Assembly (NCBI GenBank): GCA_029052375.1
Contig: JAIDJD010000334.1
Location: forward strand, 1 to 32,569
DNA length: 32,569 bases
Direction of reading: 5' to 3'
Origin: Duncaniella sp.
Lineage (GTDB): Bacteria > Bacteroidota > Bacteroidia > Bacteroidales > Muribaculaceae
A program made the translations under genes and the position numbers. How positions within the stretch are numbered: position 1 is the stretch's first letter; each line of letters opens with the position of its first letter. This document shows, piece after piece, positions 24,306 to 32,377 of this stretch. Below the pieces are notes generated by a model. It did no database searches, had not been told where the DNA came from, and saw nothing but the letters and a program-made list of their open reading frames with translations.

Positions 24306-26845
24306 CACCCCTTGCGGCGCACAGCCATGCCTATGGCGGCGAGGCCCATGATGTAGATGAACGCCACAGAAATCCTGGCCATGAGGTCGGTGGTGTGGAG
24401 CGACTGCGGGTCGAAGGTCATGGAGAGCGTGTGCTCGCCCGCGGGCAGGGCTATGGCGCGCAGCACATAGTCGGCCCGGGCTATACCGACAGGCTTGCCG
24501 TCCACCTCGGCCTTCCATCCCCAGGGGAAATAAATTTCCGAGAAGACCGCCACGCGGGGCGCCGAGGCGCGGTAGCGGTAGGCGAGCCTGTGGGGCGCGT
24601 ATGCCGTCTCGGCTATATAGTCAGTGGAGTCGGCCGCGGCGGGGGCCACCCTGAGCATATCGGCAAACTGTCTGTCGGCGACTGCGTGGGTGCGGGGATT
24701 GATGTGCGAGAGGCCGGCCATCTCGGCGTCGGCGCCGGAGACAAAGCTGACAGAGTCTACAAACCACGCGTTGCCCATCGCCTCGGGGTTGTAGATGGGA
24801 TTTCCCTGCATATCCACCACGTATCTGGCGTTGAGCATATTGAGCACATTCCAGTCGGCGTCTGTCTGGGTGCCGTCAGTGAAGTGGCTCAGGTGGCGGT
24901 CTATGAGGTCCTGATAGCGGGTCAGCTTGGCCGCGTGATATCCGCCTATCATCTTGTGGTAATAGCTCGGGTCGGCGCTGTAGAAGCGCGGGATGTCCAT
25001 CACGCGGTAGTTCTGAGCGGTGTCCGCGAGTATCATGCGGTCTGCCTGAGTCATGGCTATCGGCGCGCCCACCTGGAGCGACGCGGGCACGAAGCAGTCG
25101 TGAGAGAGATAGCGCTTGTTGACGGTATAGAGGTCGGCGCCTGCCACGGCGGCCACCATCAGCGCCGCCCAGAGGGGCCTGAGGCGCCCCTTGGCGAACA
25201 GGAACAGCACGCCGGCGCCAATGATGATGAAGATGAGCGACCTCAGCGAGTCGGCCCTGACGAGGCTGTAGCGGAGCGTCTCGACGGCGTTCCAGATGGC
25301 GGGATTGGCCAGCGAGAACTGCGCGGCCTCGGCCGGCGAATAGCCCTGACCGGCGAGCGACTGGGCTATGTACCTGTCTATGGTGCGGTCGTTGTCGCTG
25401 ACGGCGTCGCCGAAGATGCCTGGCATCACCATGCCGGCCACGCACACGAGGGCGGCGAGACCGAAACACCATGCGGCGTGCTTGAGCCAGCGGCGGCGCT
25501 CGTCGGCGGGAGTGTCGAGCAGGCGCTGCAGGCCCATCATGGCCAGCAGGGGTATGGTGAACTCGGCTATCACGAGGATGCTCTCGACGGTGCGGAACTT
25601 GCTGTACATCGGCGCTATCGAGAGCATGATGTCTGTGAAGACCATGGCGTGGCGCCCCCAGGCAAGGAGGATGGAGAACACCGTAAGCGCCACCAGCGCC
25701 CACTTGAGCGGGCCCTTGACCATGACGGCGCCGAGCAGGAAGAGCGCGAAGATGAGGGCGCCCACATAGACAGGGCCGTTGGTCCCCTCGGGGTCGCCGA
25801 AATACTGGCTGAGGAAGCCGAGATACTGGGCCTGCATGGCGTCTATCTCGCCACGGTCTGCCATCTCGCGGCCCCTGTCGGTGTCGGCGAGCGACGTGGC
25901 CTTCATGCGTCCGGCCTCGGGGCGCGCCGAGGCGCCGCCCTTGATGTTGGGTATCAGCAGGGAAAATGTCTCGGAGGGCTGATAGCTGTATTGTGTGATG
26001 TAGTCCTTGTCGAGGCCTCCGGTCTCGCCTCCGGCCGAGGCGGGCTGGGCCAGCTCGCTGTGGCGTCCGCGCATGGTCTCCTTAGAGTACTCATACGTGT
26101 TGTAGAGGCTCGGCAGGTTGGCGCCGACGGCAAGCACGGCCGCGGCGGCGAGGGCTCCGGTGGCCTTACACCAGCGGGGCATCTCCCCGGACTTAAGCGC
26201 GCCAGCGAGCATGGCCGCCATTATGCCGAGAATCACGAAGAGGAAGTAGTAGGTCATCTGGACGTGGTTGCCCGCTATCTGCATCATCCCGAAGAGCGCC
26301 GCCATGGCCGCGCCCGCCAGATAGCGCCCGCGATAGCAGAGCATGACGCCGGCGATGGTAGGCGGGATGTAGGCCAGCGTGACAAACTTCCAGATGTGGC
26401 CCGCGCCTATTATTATAATAAAATAGGTGGAGAATCCGTAGGCTATCGCGCCCGCGAGCGAGACATACCACCTCATGCCCATGGCCATGAGCAGAATGAA
26501 GAAGCCCACCATCATCATGGCCGGGAGCTGGGCGGGCGAGGGGAGGCCGAGGCCCATGACGCTGTCTATCCACCTGTACCACCCCGACGAGGGATAGGCG
26601 GGAGATATCTGGAACGTGGGCATACCCGAGAAGAGCGAGTTGGTCCAGCGCGGCGTCTCGCCTGTGGCCTCGGCATACGCCTTGGCCTCCTGGCCTATGG
26701 CTATGCCCTGCTGCATATCGTGCTGGCGCAGGAGGTTGCCCTGCGCGGCGTCGGGATAGAAAAACGCAAACGAGATGGCCGCGATGACGGCCACCCCGAG
26801 CAGGAAGAAGAGCGGCCGGCGCCACTTGTCTGTTGCTGTATTCAT
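24305..26845 (-). CDS. YfhO-family multi-pass membrane protein
   Basis: This 846-aa inner-membrane protein has an N-terminal helix, a periplasmic loop with LLRQHDMQQGI carrying an acidic residue as in GT-C type transferases, about a dozen further helices (including GAIAYGFSTYFIIIIGAGHIWKF) and a large C-terminal soluble region. That region contains WNVLNMLNARYVV, and PRVAVFSEIYFPWGWKAEVDGKP followed by LPAGEHTLSMTF. These are marks of the YfhO family, which includes glycosyltransferases modifying lipoteichoic acid in Firmicutes. In Bacteroidales the acceptor is not known. The lipoprotein gene upstream (41 bp) and the 160-aa gene downstream (1-base overlap) suggest one transcript. Confidence 0.88.
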   Translation of the reverse strand: MNTATDKWRRPLFFLLGVAVIAAISFAFFYPDAAQGNLLRQHDMQQGIAIGQEAKAYAEATGETPRWTNSLFSGMPTFQISPAYPSSGWYRWIDSVMGLGLPSPAQLPAMMMVGFFILLMAMGMRWYVSLAGAIAYGFSTYFIIIIGAGHIWKFVTLAYIPPTIAGVMLCYRGRYLAGAAMAALFGMMQIAGNHVQMTYYFLFVILGIMAAMLAGALKSGEMPRWCKATGALAAAAVLAVGANLPSLYNTYEYSKETMRGRHSELAQPASAGGETGGLDKDYITQYSYQPSETFSLLIPNIKGGASARPEAGRMKATSLADTDRGREMADRGEIDAMQAQYLGFLSQYFGDPEGTNGPVYVGALIFALFLLGAVMVKGPLKWALVALTVFSILLAWGRHAMVFTDIMLSIAPMYSKFRTVESILVIAEFTIPLLAMMGLQRLLDTPADERRRWLKHAAWCFGLAALVCVAGMVMPGIFGDAVSDNDRTIDRYIAQSLAGQGYSPAEAAQFSLANPAIWNAVETLRYSLVRADSLRSLIFIIIGAGVLFLFAKGRLRPLWAALMVAAVAGADLYTVNKRYLSHDCFVPASLQVGAPIAMTQADRMILADTAQNYRVMDIPRFYSADPSYYHKMIGGYHAAKLTRYQDLIDRHLSHFTDGTQTDADWNVLNMLNARYVVDMQGNPIYNPEAMGNAWFVDSVSFVSGADAEMAGLSHINPRTHAVADRQFADMLRVAPAAADSTDYIAETAYAPHRLAYRYRASAPRVAVFSEIYFPWGWKAEVDGKPVGIARADYVLRAIALPAGEHTLSMTFDPQSLHTTDLMARISVAFIYIMGLAAIGMAVRRKG

Positions 26846-26886
26846 GTCTGTATGTAGGTTGGAGGGGGGATGAGAGAGTGTACTGG

Positions 26887-27450
26887 TTATTCGGCGGGGC
26901 GCAGCTCCAGGGGCACCTCGTCTGAGGCCGCCACGGTGTCGGCCGCCACGGTGTCGGCAGGCTCGGGTGCGTTGAGCGAGCCGTCGTGGATGGCATCATA
27001 CTGGGTGAGCCTCTCGCGGAAGGCCGCCGCCACAGAGTCGAAGTTGACAGAGGGGTTCAGCCTGCGGGCCTTCTCGAAAGCCGCGCGGGTGTCGGCGGGA
27101 TTGGCCGAGAGAGCTATGTCGTAGACATCCACATACTTGCGCAGGGTCTCGAGGTCTTTGCGTGTCTCCTTGGCCCTGACAGCCTCGTTGTGGATGGTGA
27201 GGAAGGCCGTCAGCACCTGCACGGTCTGTTCGGGCGTAAGGTCGTCCACCATCAGCGCCATGCTGTCGGCCATAGCCGAGGCCTCGCCGAGCTGTCCGCC
27301 GTTGAGGGCCACAGCCAGGCGCGAATTGTTCTCCTCGTTGGCGCGCAGCACAGCCCCGTCGGCCTCAGGCTCGGCCTTCTCTGCCTTCTGGCCGCAGGAC
27401 ACCGCAATGGCTCCGACCACAGCAAGAAGCAAATAGAGTATCTTCTTCAT
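26887..27450 (-). CDS. Predicted lipoprotein, helical, 187 aa
   Basis: The N-terminus is a type II signal peptide with lipobox AVSC (Cys at 19), followed by a Lys/Glu-rich stretch (GQKAEKAEPEADG). The remainder is mostly helical with acidic and alanine-rich segments and ends in a low-complexity tail containing ADTVAADTVAASDE. No enzymatic motif is visible. The tail carries an exact 15-bp tandem duplication in DNA (26927-26941 and 26942-26956). It is first of the group lipoprotein, YfhO, 160-aa protein, xerD. No promoter box is seen directly upstream: the palindromic repeat block begins about 20 bp before the ATG. Confidence 0.82.
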   Translation of the reverse strand: MKKILYLLLAVVGAIAVSCGQKAEKAEPEADGAVLRANEENNSRLAVALNGGQLGEASAMADSMALMVDDLTPEQTVQVLTAFLTIHNEAVRAKETRKDLETLRKYVDVYDIALSANPADTRAAFEKARRLNPSVNFDSVAAAFRERLTQYDAIHDGSLNAPEPADTVAADTVAASDEVPLELRPAE

Positions 27451-27470
27451 ATATTTGTATGAGTTTAATG

Positions 27471-27730
27471 TTTAGGGCCTTGCGGCCTGGGGTTTAAAGT
27501 TTAGCAAGGCCTGCGGCCTGGGGTTTAAAGTTTAGGGCCTTGCGGCCTGGGGTTTAAAGTTTAGCAAGGCCTGCGGCCTGGGGGTAGTTTAAAGTTTAGG
27601 GCCTTGCGGCCTGGGGTTTAAAGTTTAGCAAGGCCTGCGGCCTGGGGGTAGTTTAAAGTTTAGGGCCTTGCGGCCTGGGGTTTAAAGTTCAGCAAGGCCT
27701 GCGGCCTGGGGGTTTGGTTTAAAGTTTAAC
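27471..27730. repeat. Tandem palindromic repeats, family A (four units)
   Basis: Four units of 60-64 bp start near 27475, 27535, 27599 and 27663. Each has two GC-rich palindromes, GGCCTTGCGGCC and AGGCCTGCGGCCT, separated by AT-rich spacers of the form GGTTTAAAGTTTA. Later units carry a 4-bp insertion (GTAG) in one spacer. Identity between units is near perfect, showing recent duplication. There is no coding potential. The block lies between def and the lipoprotein gene. Confidence 0.92.
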
Positions 27731-27740
27731 AAGGTCTACA

Positions 27741-27968
27741 CCTCGTCAAGAAATAAACTTTAAACCGCGCGAAGCGCCTCATCAAGAAATAAACTTTAAA
27801 CCTGAGAGCGACGCTCCTAAACCTTAAACCGCGCGAAGCGCCTCATCAAGAAATAAACTTTAAACCTGAGAGCGAAGCTCCTAAACCCTAAACTGCGCGA
27901 AGCGCCTCATCAAGAAATAAACTTTAAACCTGAGAGCGAAGCTCCTAAACCCTAAACTGCGCGAAGCG
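27741..27968. repeat. Tandem palindromic repeats, family B (three full units and one partial)
   Basis: Three 64-bp units begin at 27777, 27841 and 27905, after a partial unit at 27741-27776 that lacks the middle. Each has two short palindromes, GCGCGAAGCGC (written CGCGAAGCG in places) and GAGCGAAGCTC, joined by TAAACTTTAAACC and CTAAACCCTAAA spacers. The TAAACTTTAAACC spacer is the exact reverse complement of the family A spacer, so B stands in inverted orientation to A although the palindromes differ. The last unit ends 5 bp before the stop codon of def. Confidence 0.92.
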
Positions 27969-27973
27969 CATCC

Positions 27974-28534
27974 TCACCGCCTCGGGGCGCACTTAACGGG
28001 ATAGTCACAGCGCACCTTGCCCGATATCATGGCGTTGAGCTTGCCCTTGAGCAGGCGGCGGCGTATCATCGAGACGTGGTCTATGTAGAGGCGGCCGTCG
28101 AGGTGGTCACACTCATGCTGCACGATGCGGGCCAGGAAGCCCGAAATCTCGCGCGACTGAGGCTTGAAGTCGGCGTCAACCCAGTCGAGGCGGATATGCT
28201 CCACGCGCGCCACCTTCTCAGAGAGGCCGGGGAGGCTGAGACACCCCTCCTCGCGGCTCACGGGCTCGCCGTCGAGCACGGTCACCACAGGATTGATGAG
28301 CGCGAATTTCTGGCCCTCGCACTCCGGAAAGCTCTCCTTGAGGCCGTCGGCGTCTATCACCACTATCTTTTCGGCCAGGCCTATCTGCGGAGCGGCCAGG
28401 CCGCAGCCGTCAGAGGCATACATGGTCTCGAACATATTGTCAAGGAGCTGGGCCAGGCCTTCGCGGCCCTCGGCTACATCGGCACACTCCTTGCGGAGCA
28501 CGGGGTGGCCATACACATATACGGGTAGTTTCAT
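27974..28534 (-). CDS. def: Peptide deformylase
   Basis: Peptide deformylase removes the formyl group from the N-terminal methionine of nascent proteins, using a metal ion (usually Fe2+). The 186-aa protein carries the three family motifs: GLAAPQ at 45-50, EGCLS at 96-100 (metal ligand C98) and QHECDH at 139-144 (ligands H140 and H144, catalytic E141). The ATG at 28534 overlaps the ruvX stop (ATGA at 28531-28534), so translation is coupled. The longer open frame upstream lies inside ruvX. The palindromic repeat block starts right after the stop and may form the 3' end of this transcript. Confidence 0.96.
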   Translation of the reverse strand: MKLPVYVYGHPVLRKECADVAEGREGLAQLLDNMFETMYASDGCGLAAPQIGLAEKIVVIDADGLKESFPECEGQKFALINPVVTVLDGEPVSREEGCLSLPGLSEKVARVEHIRLDWVDADFKPQSREISGFLARIVQHECDHLDGRLYIDHVSMIRRRLLKGKLNAMISGKVRCDYPVKCAPRR

Positions 28535-28944
28535 TTCAGCGAATCGAGATAAGAATTGAGTATGATGACGGCGGCCATCCTGTCGATGGCCCCCTTGTCC
28601 TGTCTGGTCTTGCGTGCAAACCCGCCCTCTATCATGGCCTTGTGGGCCAGCGTCGAGGTGAAGCGCTCGTCCCACATCACCACCGGCATCTGCGGCAGGG
28701 CGTGGCGCAGGCGCCCGAGAGCCGGCTCTATGTAGCGCATCGACTCTGACGGCGAGCCGTCCAGCTGGCGCGGGAGGCCGACGATGATGGCGTCTACCTG
28801 ATTTTCAGCTACATAGCGCGTCACGTAAGGCAACAGCTCGCCGGCGGCCACCGTTGTCAGCGCGGTGGCCACAATGCGCAGGGGGTCGGTGACGGCTATG
28901 CCGCAGCGGCGCCGTCCATAGTCTATGGCAAGGAGTCGTCCCAT
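28531..28944 (-). CDS. ruvX: RuvX/YqgF-family putative pre-16S rRNA nuclease
   Basis: The 137-aa RNase H-fold protein starts LLAIDYGRRRCGIAV (catalytic Asp at residue 8). It continues with IIVGLPRQLDGS, VVMWDERFTS and the last motif DKGAIDRMAAVIIL, all YqgF signatures. In bacteria it matures the 5' end of 16S rRNA; a resolvase role was the older name. The frame is open to 29040, but the -7 box at 28966-28973 lies within that extension and the conserved region begins at the ATG at 28944, so this start is preferred. Confidence 0.93.
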   Translation of the reverse strand: MGRLLAIDYGRRRCGIAVTDPLRIVATALTTVAAGELLPYVTRYVAENQVDAIIVGLPRQLDGSPSESMRYIEPALGRLRHALPQMPVVMWDERFTSTLAHKAMIEGGFARKTRQDKGAIDRMAAVIILNSYLDSLK

Positions 28945-28965
28945 CTCAGAGGTAGTTTTGCACCG

Positions 28966-28973
28966 CAAAGATA
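28966..28973 (-). promoter_or_regulatory. -7 box of ruvX-def
   Basis: On minus, TATCTTTG occupies 28966-28973, 21 bp before the ruvX ATG. The -33 position has no TTTG; a T-rich run lies between. It decides the ruvX start. Confidence 0.6.
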
Positions 28974-29003
28974 CAAAAAAAACTGCAAAAAACAGCCTGA
29001 CCC

Positions 29004-29035
29004 TTTGGCACATCCGCCAAATATTCGTAACTTTG
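29004..29035 (+). promoter_or_regulatory. Promoter of rplS
   Basis: TTTG (29004-29007), exactly 20 bp, then TAACTTTG (29028-29035): a full consensus match. The leader is about 75 nt and ends in an A-rich stretch before the ATG. Confidence 0.85.
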
Positions 29036-29118
29036 CACACGATTCCGCAATCTCTGGACGGGACAAGCGGCCCTCTACATTGCGGCTAATGTTCACATTT
29101 TAAACTTACAAAGGAAAA

Positions 29119-29478
29119 ATGGATTTAATCAAAGTAGTCGAAGAGAAGTTTGCCACCGGCAAGCAGCACCCCGACTTCCAGCCCGGCGACACCATCACCG
29201 TGGCCTATCGCATCAAGGAAGGCAACAAGGAGCGTATCCAGCAGTACCGCGGCGTAGTCATCCGCATCTCCGGCGAGGGCACCAAGAAGCGCTTCACCGT
29301 ACGCAAGATGTCTGACAACATCGGCGTAGAGCGCATCTTCCCCATCGAGTCGCCCTTCATCGACTCCATCACCATCAACAAGTACGGCAAGGTGCGCCGC
29401 GCCAAGCTCTACTACCTCCGCGCCCTCACAGGCAAGAAGGCACGCATCAAGGAGCGCCGCGTCGTCAAGAAGGCCTGA
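29119..29478 (+). CDS. rplS: 50S ribosomal protein L19
   Basis: The 119-aa protein matches L19 throughout: PDFQPGDTITVAYRIKEGNKERIQQYRG-type opening, GTKKRFTVRKMSDNIGVERIFPI and the C-terminal VRRAKLYYLRALTGKKARIKE. L19 sits at the 30S-50S interface. In many bacteria it is in an operon with rpsP, rimM and trmD; here it stands alone with its own promoter and terminator. Codon use is strongly biased, as expected for a ribosomal gene. Confidence 0.98.
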   Translation: MDLIKVVEEKFATGKQHPDFQPGDTITVAYRIKEGNKERIQQYRGVVIRISGEGTKKRFTVRKMSDNIGVERIFPIESPFIDSITINKYGKVRRAKLYYLRALTGKKARIKERRVVKKA

Positions 29479-29503
29479 TTCCCTTCCCTACCCCAAAGCG
29501 AAC

Positions 29504-29544
29504 AATGAGCCCGGGACTCTCCTCCCGCGGCTCATTTATTTTTG
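29504..29544 (+). terminator. Terminator of rplS
   Basis: AATGAGCC (29504-29511) pairs with GGCTCATT (29529-29536). An inner CGGGA/TCCCG pair (29512-29516 with 29523-29527) extends the stem past one bulged base. A T-run follows at 29537-29543. Confidence 0.88.
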
Positions 29545-29571
29545 GAAATTAAATTAATTTTTGTAAATTTG
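29541..29571 (+). promoter_or_regulatory. Promoter of the rnf operon
   Basis: TTTG (29541-29544), 19 bp, then TAAATTTG (29564-29571): a consensus match 50 bp before the rnfD ATG. The -33 box overlaps the T-run of the rplS terminator, so this operon starts here and is not a continuation of a longer rnfBC transcript. Confidence 0.8.
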
Positions 29572-29621
29572 CACCCAAATCTATACCATTCCCACATCAC
29601 GGTTCATTCATCCCAAACTAA

Positions 29622-30578
29622 ATGAATAATCTAATCACCATCTCACCGTCGCCGCACGCACAGACCCCGACCACGGTGACGCGACTGATGATGCACGTCA
29701 TCATCGCCCTGATTCCGGCTGTCCTGGTGGCCCTCTACTGCTTCGGGCTCGGCGCCGCGATAGTCATCCTCACCTCCATCGCAGGCTGTGTCGCCGCCGA
29801 GTATCTCATCACCCGCTTCATGCTGGGACAGAAACCCTCGATAGGCAATCTCTCGGCCGTCCTCACAGGCCTCCTGCTCGCCCTCAACCTCCCCTCCAAC
29901 CTCCCCGTCTGGACCATCCTCATAGGCTGTGTCGTAGCCATCGGCATAGGCAAGATGACATTCGGAGGCCTCGGATGCAACATCTTCAACCCCGCCCTCG
30001 TCGGCCGCGTATTCCTGCTGCTCTCCTTCCCCGTGGCCATGACATCGTGGCCCGAGCCCCTGGTCAACCGCATGGCATACACCGACGCCTCCACCGGCGC
30101 CACCGTCCTCGGCCTGCTCAAGCAGGGCCTCATCGACCCCTCCGAGATCAGCCTCACCGACGCCCTCCTCGGCCAGATGGCAGGCTCGCTCGGCGAGGTG
30201 GGAGCCATAGCCCTCATCATAGGCTTCATATATATGCTCTGTATGCGCGTCATCACATGGCACACCCCCGTAGCCATCATCGCCACAGTGGCCCTCTTCA
30301 GCCTCTGCGTCGGCGCGCCCGTCGGCGTTGAGCTCCTCTCCGGAGGCCTCCTGCTCGGCGCCATATTCATGGCCACAGACTACGTCACATCGCCCATGTC
30401 CCACAAGGGACAGCTCCTCTACGGCGTCATGATAGGCATCATCACCCTCGTCATCCGCCTCTGGGGCGCATACCCCGAAGGTATGTCGTTCGCCATACTC
30501 ATAATGAACGGCGTCACACCCCTCATCAACCGCTATATGAAACCCCGCAAGTTCGGAGAAGGGAGGGCCGCCGCATGA
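29622..30578 (+). CDS. rnfD: Rnf complex subunit RnfD
   Basis: RnfD is a membrane subunit of the Rnf complex, which couples electron flow between ferredoxin and NAD+ to Na+ or H+ transport. The 318-aa length fits RnfD rather than the longer NqrB. It shows many membrane helices, GKMTFGGLGCNIFNPALVGRVFL, and the covalent-flavin motif STGAT with T161, which carries FMN through a phosphoester. MATDYVTSPMSHKGQ lies near the end. The ATG at 29622 follows directly on a promoter. It overlaps rnfG by ATGA. Confidence 0.94.
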   Translation: MNNLITISPSPHAQTPTTVTRLMMHVIIALIPAVLVALYCFGLGAAIVILTSIAGCVAAEYLITRFMLGQKPSIGNLSAVLTGLLLALNLPSNLPVWTILIGCVVAIGIGKMTFGGLGCNIFNPALVGRVFLLLSFPVAMTSWPEPLVNRMAYTDASTGATVLGLLKQGLIDPSEISLTDALLGQMAGSLGEVGAIALIIGFIYMLCMRVITWHTPVAIIATVALFSLCVGAPVGVELLSGGLLLGAIFMATDYVTSPMSHKGQLLYGVMIGIITLVIRLWGAYPEGMSFAILIMNGVTPLINRYMKPRKFGEGRAAA

Positions 30579-31153
30579 AGTCGACTCTCCTTAACATGGT
30601 GCTCTCGCTCGGCATCATAACCATCGTGGCCGCAGGCCTCCTCTCGTGGACATTCACCATCACGGAAGAGCCCATCGCACAGGCCAAGGCACAGAAACAG
30701 CAGGATGCCATCGGACAGGTGCTCCCCGGCATCGCATTCAACAACGACCCCGGCGCCGAGGCCGTAAGGATAGCCGTCGGCACAGACTCGCTCACAGTCT
30801 TCCCCGCCCTCCAGGACGGCGCTCTCGCAGGCCTCGCCGTAGAGAGCCACGACTACAACGGATTCTCGGGCCTCATCACCGTCATGTACGGCTTCAACGC
30901 CCAGGGCGACATCACCGGATATGCCGTCATGCAGCACGCCGAGACCCCCGGCCTCGGCTCCAAGATGGGCGAATGGTTCTGCGGACAGGGCCACTCGATC
31001 ATAGGCCTCAACCCCAAGACCGCCAACCTCACCGTCAGCAAGGACGGAGGCGACGTGGACGCCATCACGGCCGCCACAATCACATCGCGCGCCTTCCTCC
31101 GCGCCCTCGGACTCGCCAACCAAGCTTTCGACCAGTACAACGCACAGCAATAA
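30575..31153 (+). CDS. rnfG: Rnf complex subunit RnfG (covalent FMN)
   Basis: The 192-aa protein has one N-terminal membrane helix (about 5-28) and an extracytoplasmic FMN-binding domain. The flavin motif is DAITAATITS at 162-171, with T168 the expected attachment residue; the usual Gly of SGAT/TGAT is replaced by Ala167 here. The ETPGLGSKM motif near 123-131 is typical of the family. An unusually clear Shine-Dalgarno-like purine run (30555-30566) and the ATGA overlap with rnfD support tight coupling. Confidence 0.94.
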   Translation: MKSTLLNMVLSLGIITIVAAGLLSWTFTITEEPIAQAKAQKQQDAIGQVLPGIAFNNDPGAEAVRIAVGTDSLTVFPALQDGALAGLAVESHDYNGFSGLITVMYGFNAQGDITGYAVMQHAETPGLGSKMGEWFCGQGHSIIGLNPKTANLTVSKDGGDVDAITAATITSRAFLRALGLANQAFDQYNAQQ

Positions 31154-31162
31154 CATCAGGCC

Positions 31163-31750
31163 ATGAACGACAAACTGAGAATACTCTTCAACGGCATCAT
31201 CGCCGAAAACCCGACATTCGTGCTGATGTTAGGTATGTGTCCCACACTGGGCACCACCGGCTCGGCCCTCAACGGCATGAGCATGGGCCTCGCCACGATG
31301 GCGGTGCTCATATGCTCCAACGTCGTGATCTCGCTCATCAAGAACTTCGTGCCCTCCAAGGTGCGCATCCCCGCCTACATCGTGGTCATAGCCGCGTTCG
31401 TGTCGATGCTCCAGCTGGTGATGGAGGCATACGTGCCCGCCCTCTACGCCACCCTCGGCATCTTCATCCCCCTCATCGTCGTCAACTGTATCGTGCTCGG
31501 CCGCGCCGAGTCGTTCGCCTCGCGCCACGGCGTCTTCGACAGCTGTCTTGACGGCATAGGCATAGGCCTCGGATTCACCATGGCCCTCACCCTCCTCGGA
31601 GCCGTCCGCGAGCTCCTCGGCACAGGCAAGATATTCGACCTCGCCATCTATCCCGAACAGTTCGGCTCGCTCGTATTCGTGCTCGCCCCGGGTGCATTCA
31701 TCGCCCTCGGCCTCCTCATCGCTCTCTTCACCAAGCTCCGCAAGGCCTGA
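31163..31750 (+). CDS. rnfE: Rnf complex subunit RnfE
   Basis: This 195-aa inner-membrane protein has six helices and forms a pseudosymmetric pair with RnfA. Each partner supplies two cysteines to an intramembrane [2Fe-2S] cluster; here they are C26 in LGMCPTLG and C109 in VNCIVLGRA. The length and the GVFDSCLDGIGIGLGFTMAL helix fit RnfE. It starts 10 bp after rnfG and is followed by rnfA after 27 bp. Confidence 0.95.
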   Translation: MNDKLRILFNGIIAENPTFVLMLGMCPTLGTTGSALNGMSMGLATMAVLICSNVVISLIKNFVPSKVRIPAYIVVIAAFVSMLQLVMEAYVPALYATLGIFIPLIVVNCIVLGRAESFASRHGVFDSCLDGIGIGLGFTMALTLLGAVRELLGTGKIFDLAIYPEQFGSLVFVLAPGAFIALGLLIALFTKLRKA

Positions 31751-31777
31751 ATCCAACACCCCTAAAGACAAACAGCT

Positions 31778-32359
31778 ATGTTAGAGTACATCTCCATAAT
31801 CATCACGGCAATCTTTGTCAACAACATTGTCTTTGCCCAGTTTCTCGGCATCTGCCCCTTCATCGGAGTCTCGCGCAAGCTCTCCTCGGCCGTCGGCATG
31901 GGCGCCGCCGTCACATTCGTGATGGTGATAGCCACAGCCATCACATGGCTCCTCCAAGACCTCGTGCTCACACCCTTCAAGCTGGGCTTCATGCAGACCA
32001 TAGTCTTCATCCTGGTCATCGCCGCCCTCGTACAGATGCTCGAGATCATACTCAAGAAGATTGCACCCGCCCTCTACAGCGCCCTCGGCGTGTTCCTCCC
32101 CCTCATCACCACCAACTGTGCCGTCCTCGGCGTAGCCATCACCGTGGTGCAGAAGAACATGAACCTCGGCGAGAGCCTCGTCTACGCCGTAGCCACAGCC
32201 ATCGGCTTCACCATGGCCATCTCCATCTTCGCAGGCATCCGCGAACAGCTCACCCTCACCGCCGTCCCCAAGGCAATGAAAGGTGTGCCTATCGCCCTCA
32301 TCTGCGCAGGCCTCCTCGCCATGGCCTTCATGGGCTTCTCCGGCATCAAAATCGGCTGA
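31778..32359 (+). CDS. rnfA: Rnf complex subunit RnfA
   Basis: The 193-aa six-helix membrane protein contains the cluster cysteines C26 in LGICPFIG and C114 in TNCAVLGVA, and the start LEYISIIITAIFVNNIVFAQFLG typical of RnfA. Together with RnfE it carries electrons across the membrane through the shared [2Fe-2S] centre. It is the last gene of the operon. The cytoplasmic ferredoxin-side subunits RnfB and RnfC are not encoded before rnfD or after rnfA within the window. Confidence 0.95.
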   Translation: MLEYISIIITAIFVNNIVFAQFLGICPFIGVSRKLSSAVGMGAAVTFVMVIATAITWLLQDLVLTPFKLGFMQTIVFILVIAALVQMLEIILKKIAPALYSALGVFLPLITTNCAVLGVAITVVQKNMNLGESLVYAVATAIGFTMAISIFAGIREQLTLTAVPKAMKGVPIALICAGLLAMAFMGFSGIKIG

Positions 32360-32377
32360 CAATCCACACCCCAGATA

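Noticed and set aside
24395..26857. 820-aa plus-strand open frame across the YfhO gene
   Set aside because: It is an antisense shadow: a His/Gly/Arg-rich translation with no domain, whereas the minus strand encodes a complete YfhO protein.
27471..27968. CRISPR array
   Set aside because: The repeats are direct tandem units without unique spacers; the sequence between palindromes is itself repeated, and no cas genes are near.
29622..32359. Na+-translocating NADH:quinone reductase (nqrBCDE)
   Set aside because: The 318-aa first subunit and 192-aa flavoprotein fit RnfD and RnfG; NqrB and NqrC are longer, and nqrA and nqrF are absent.
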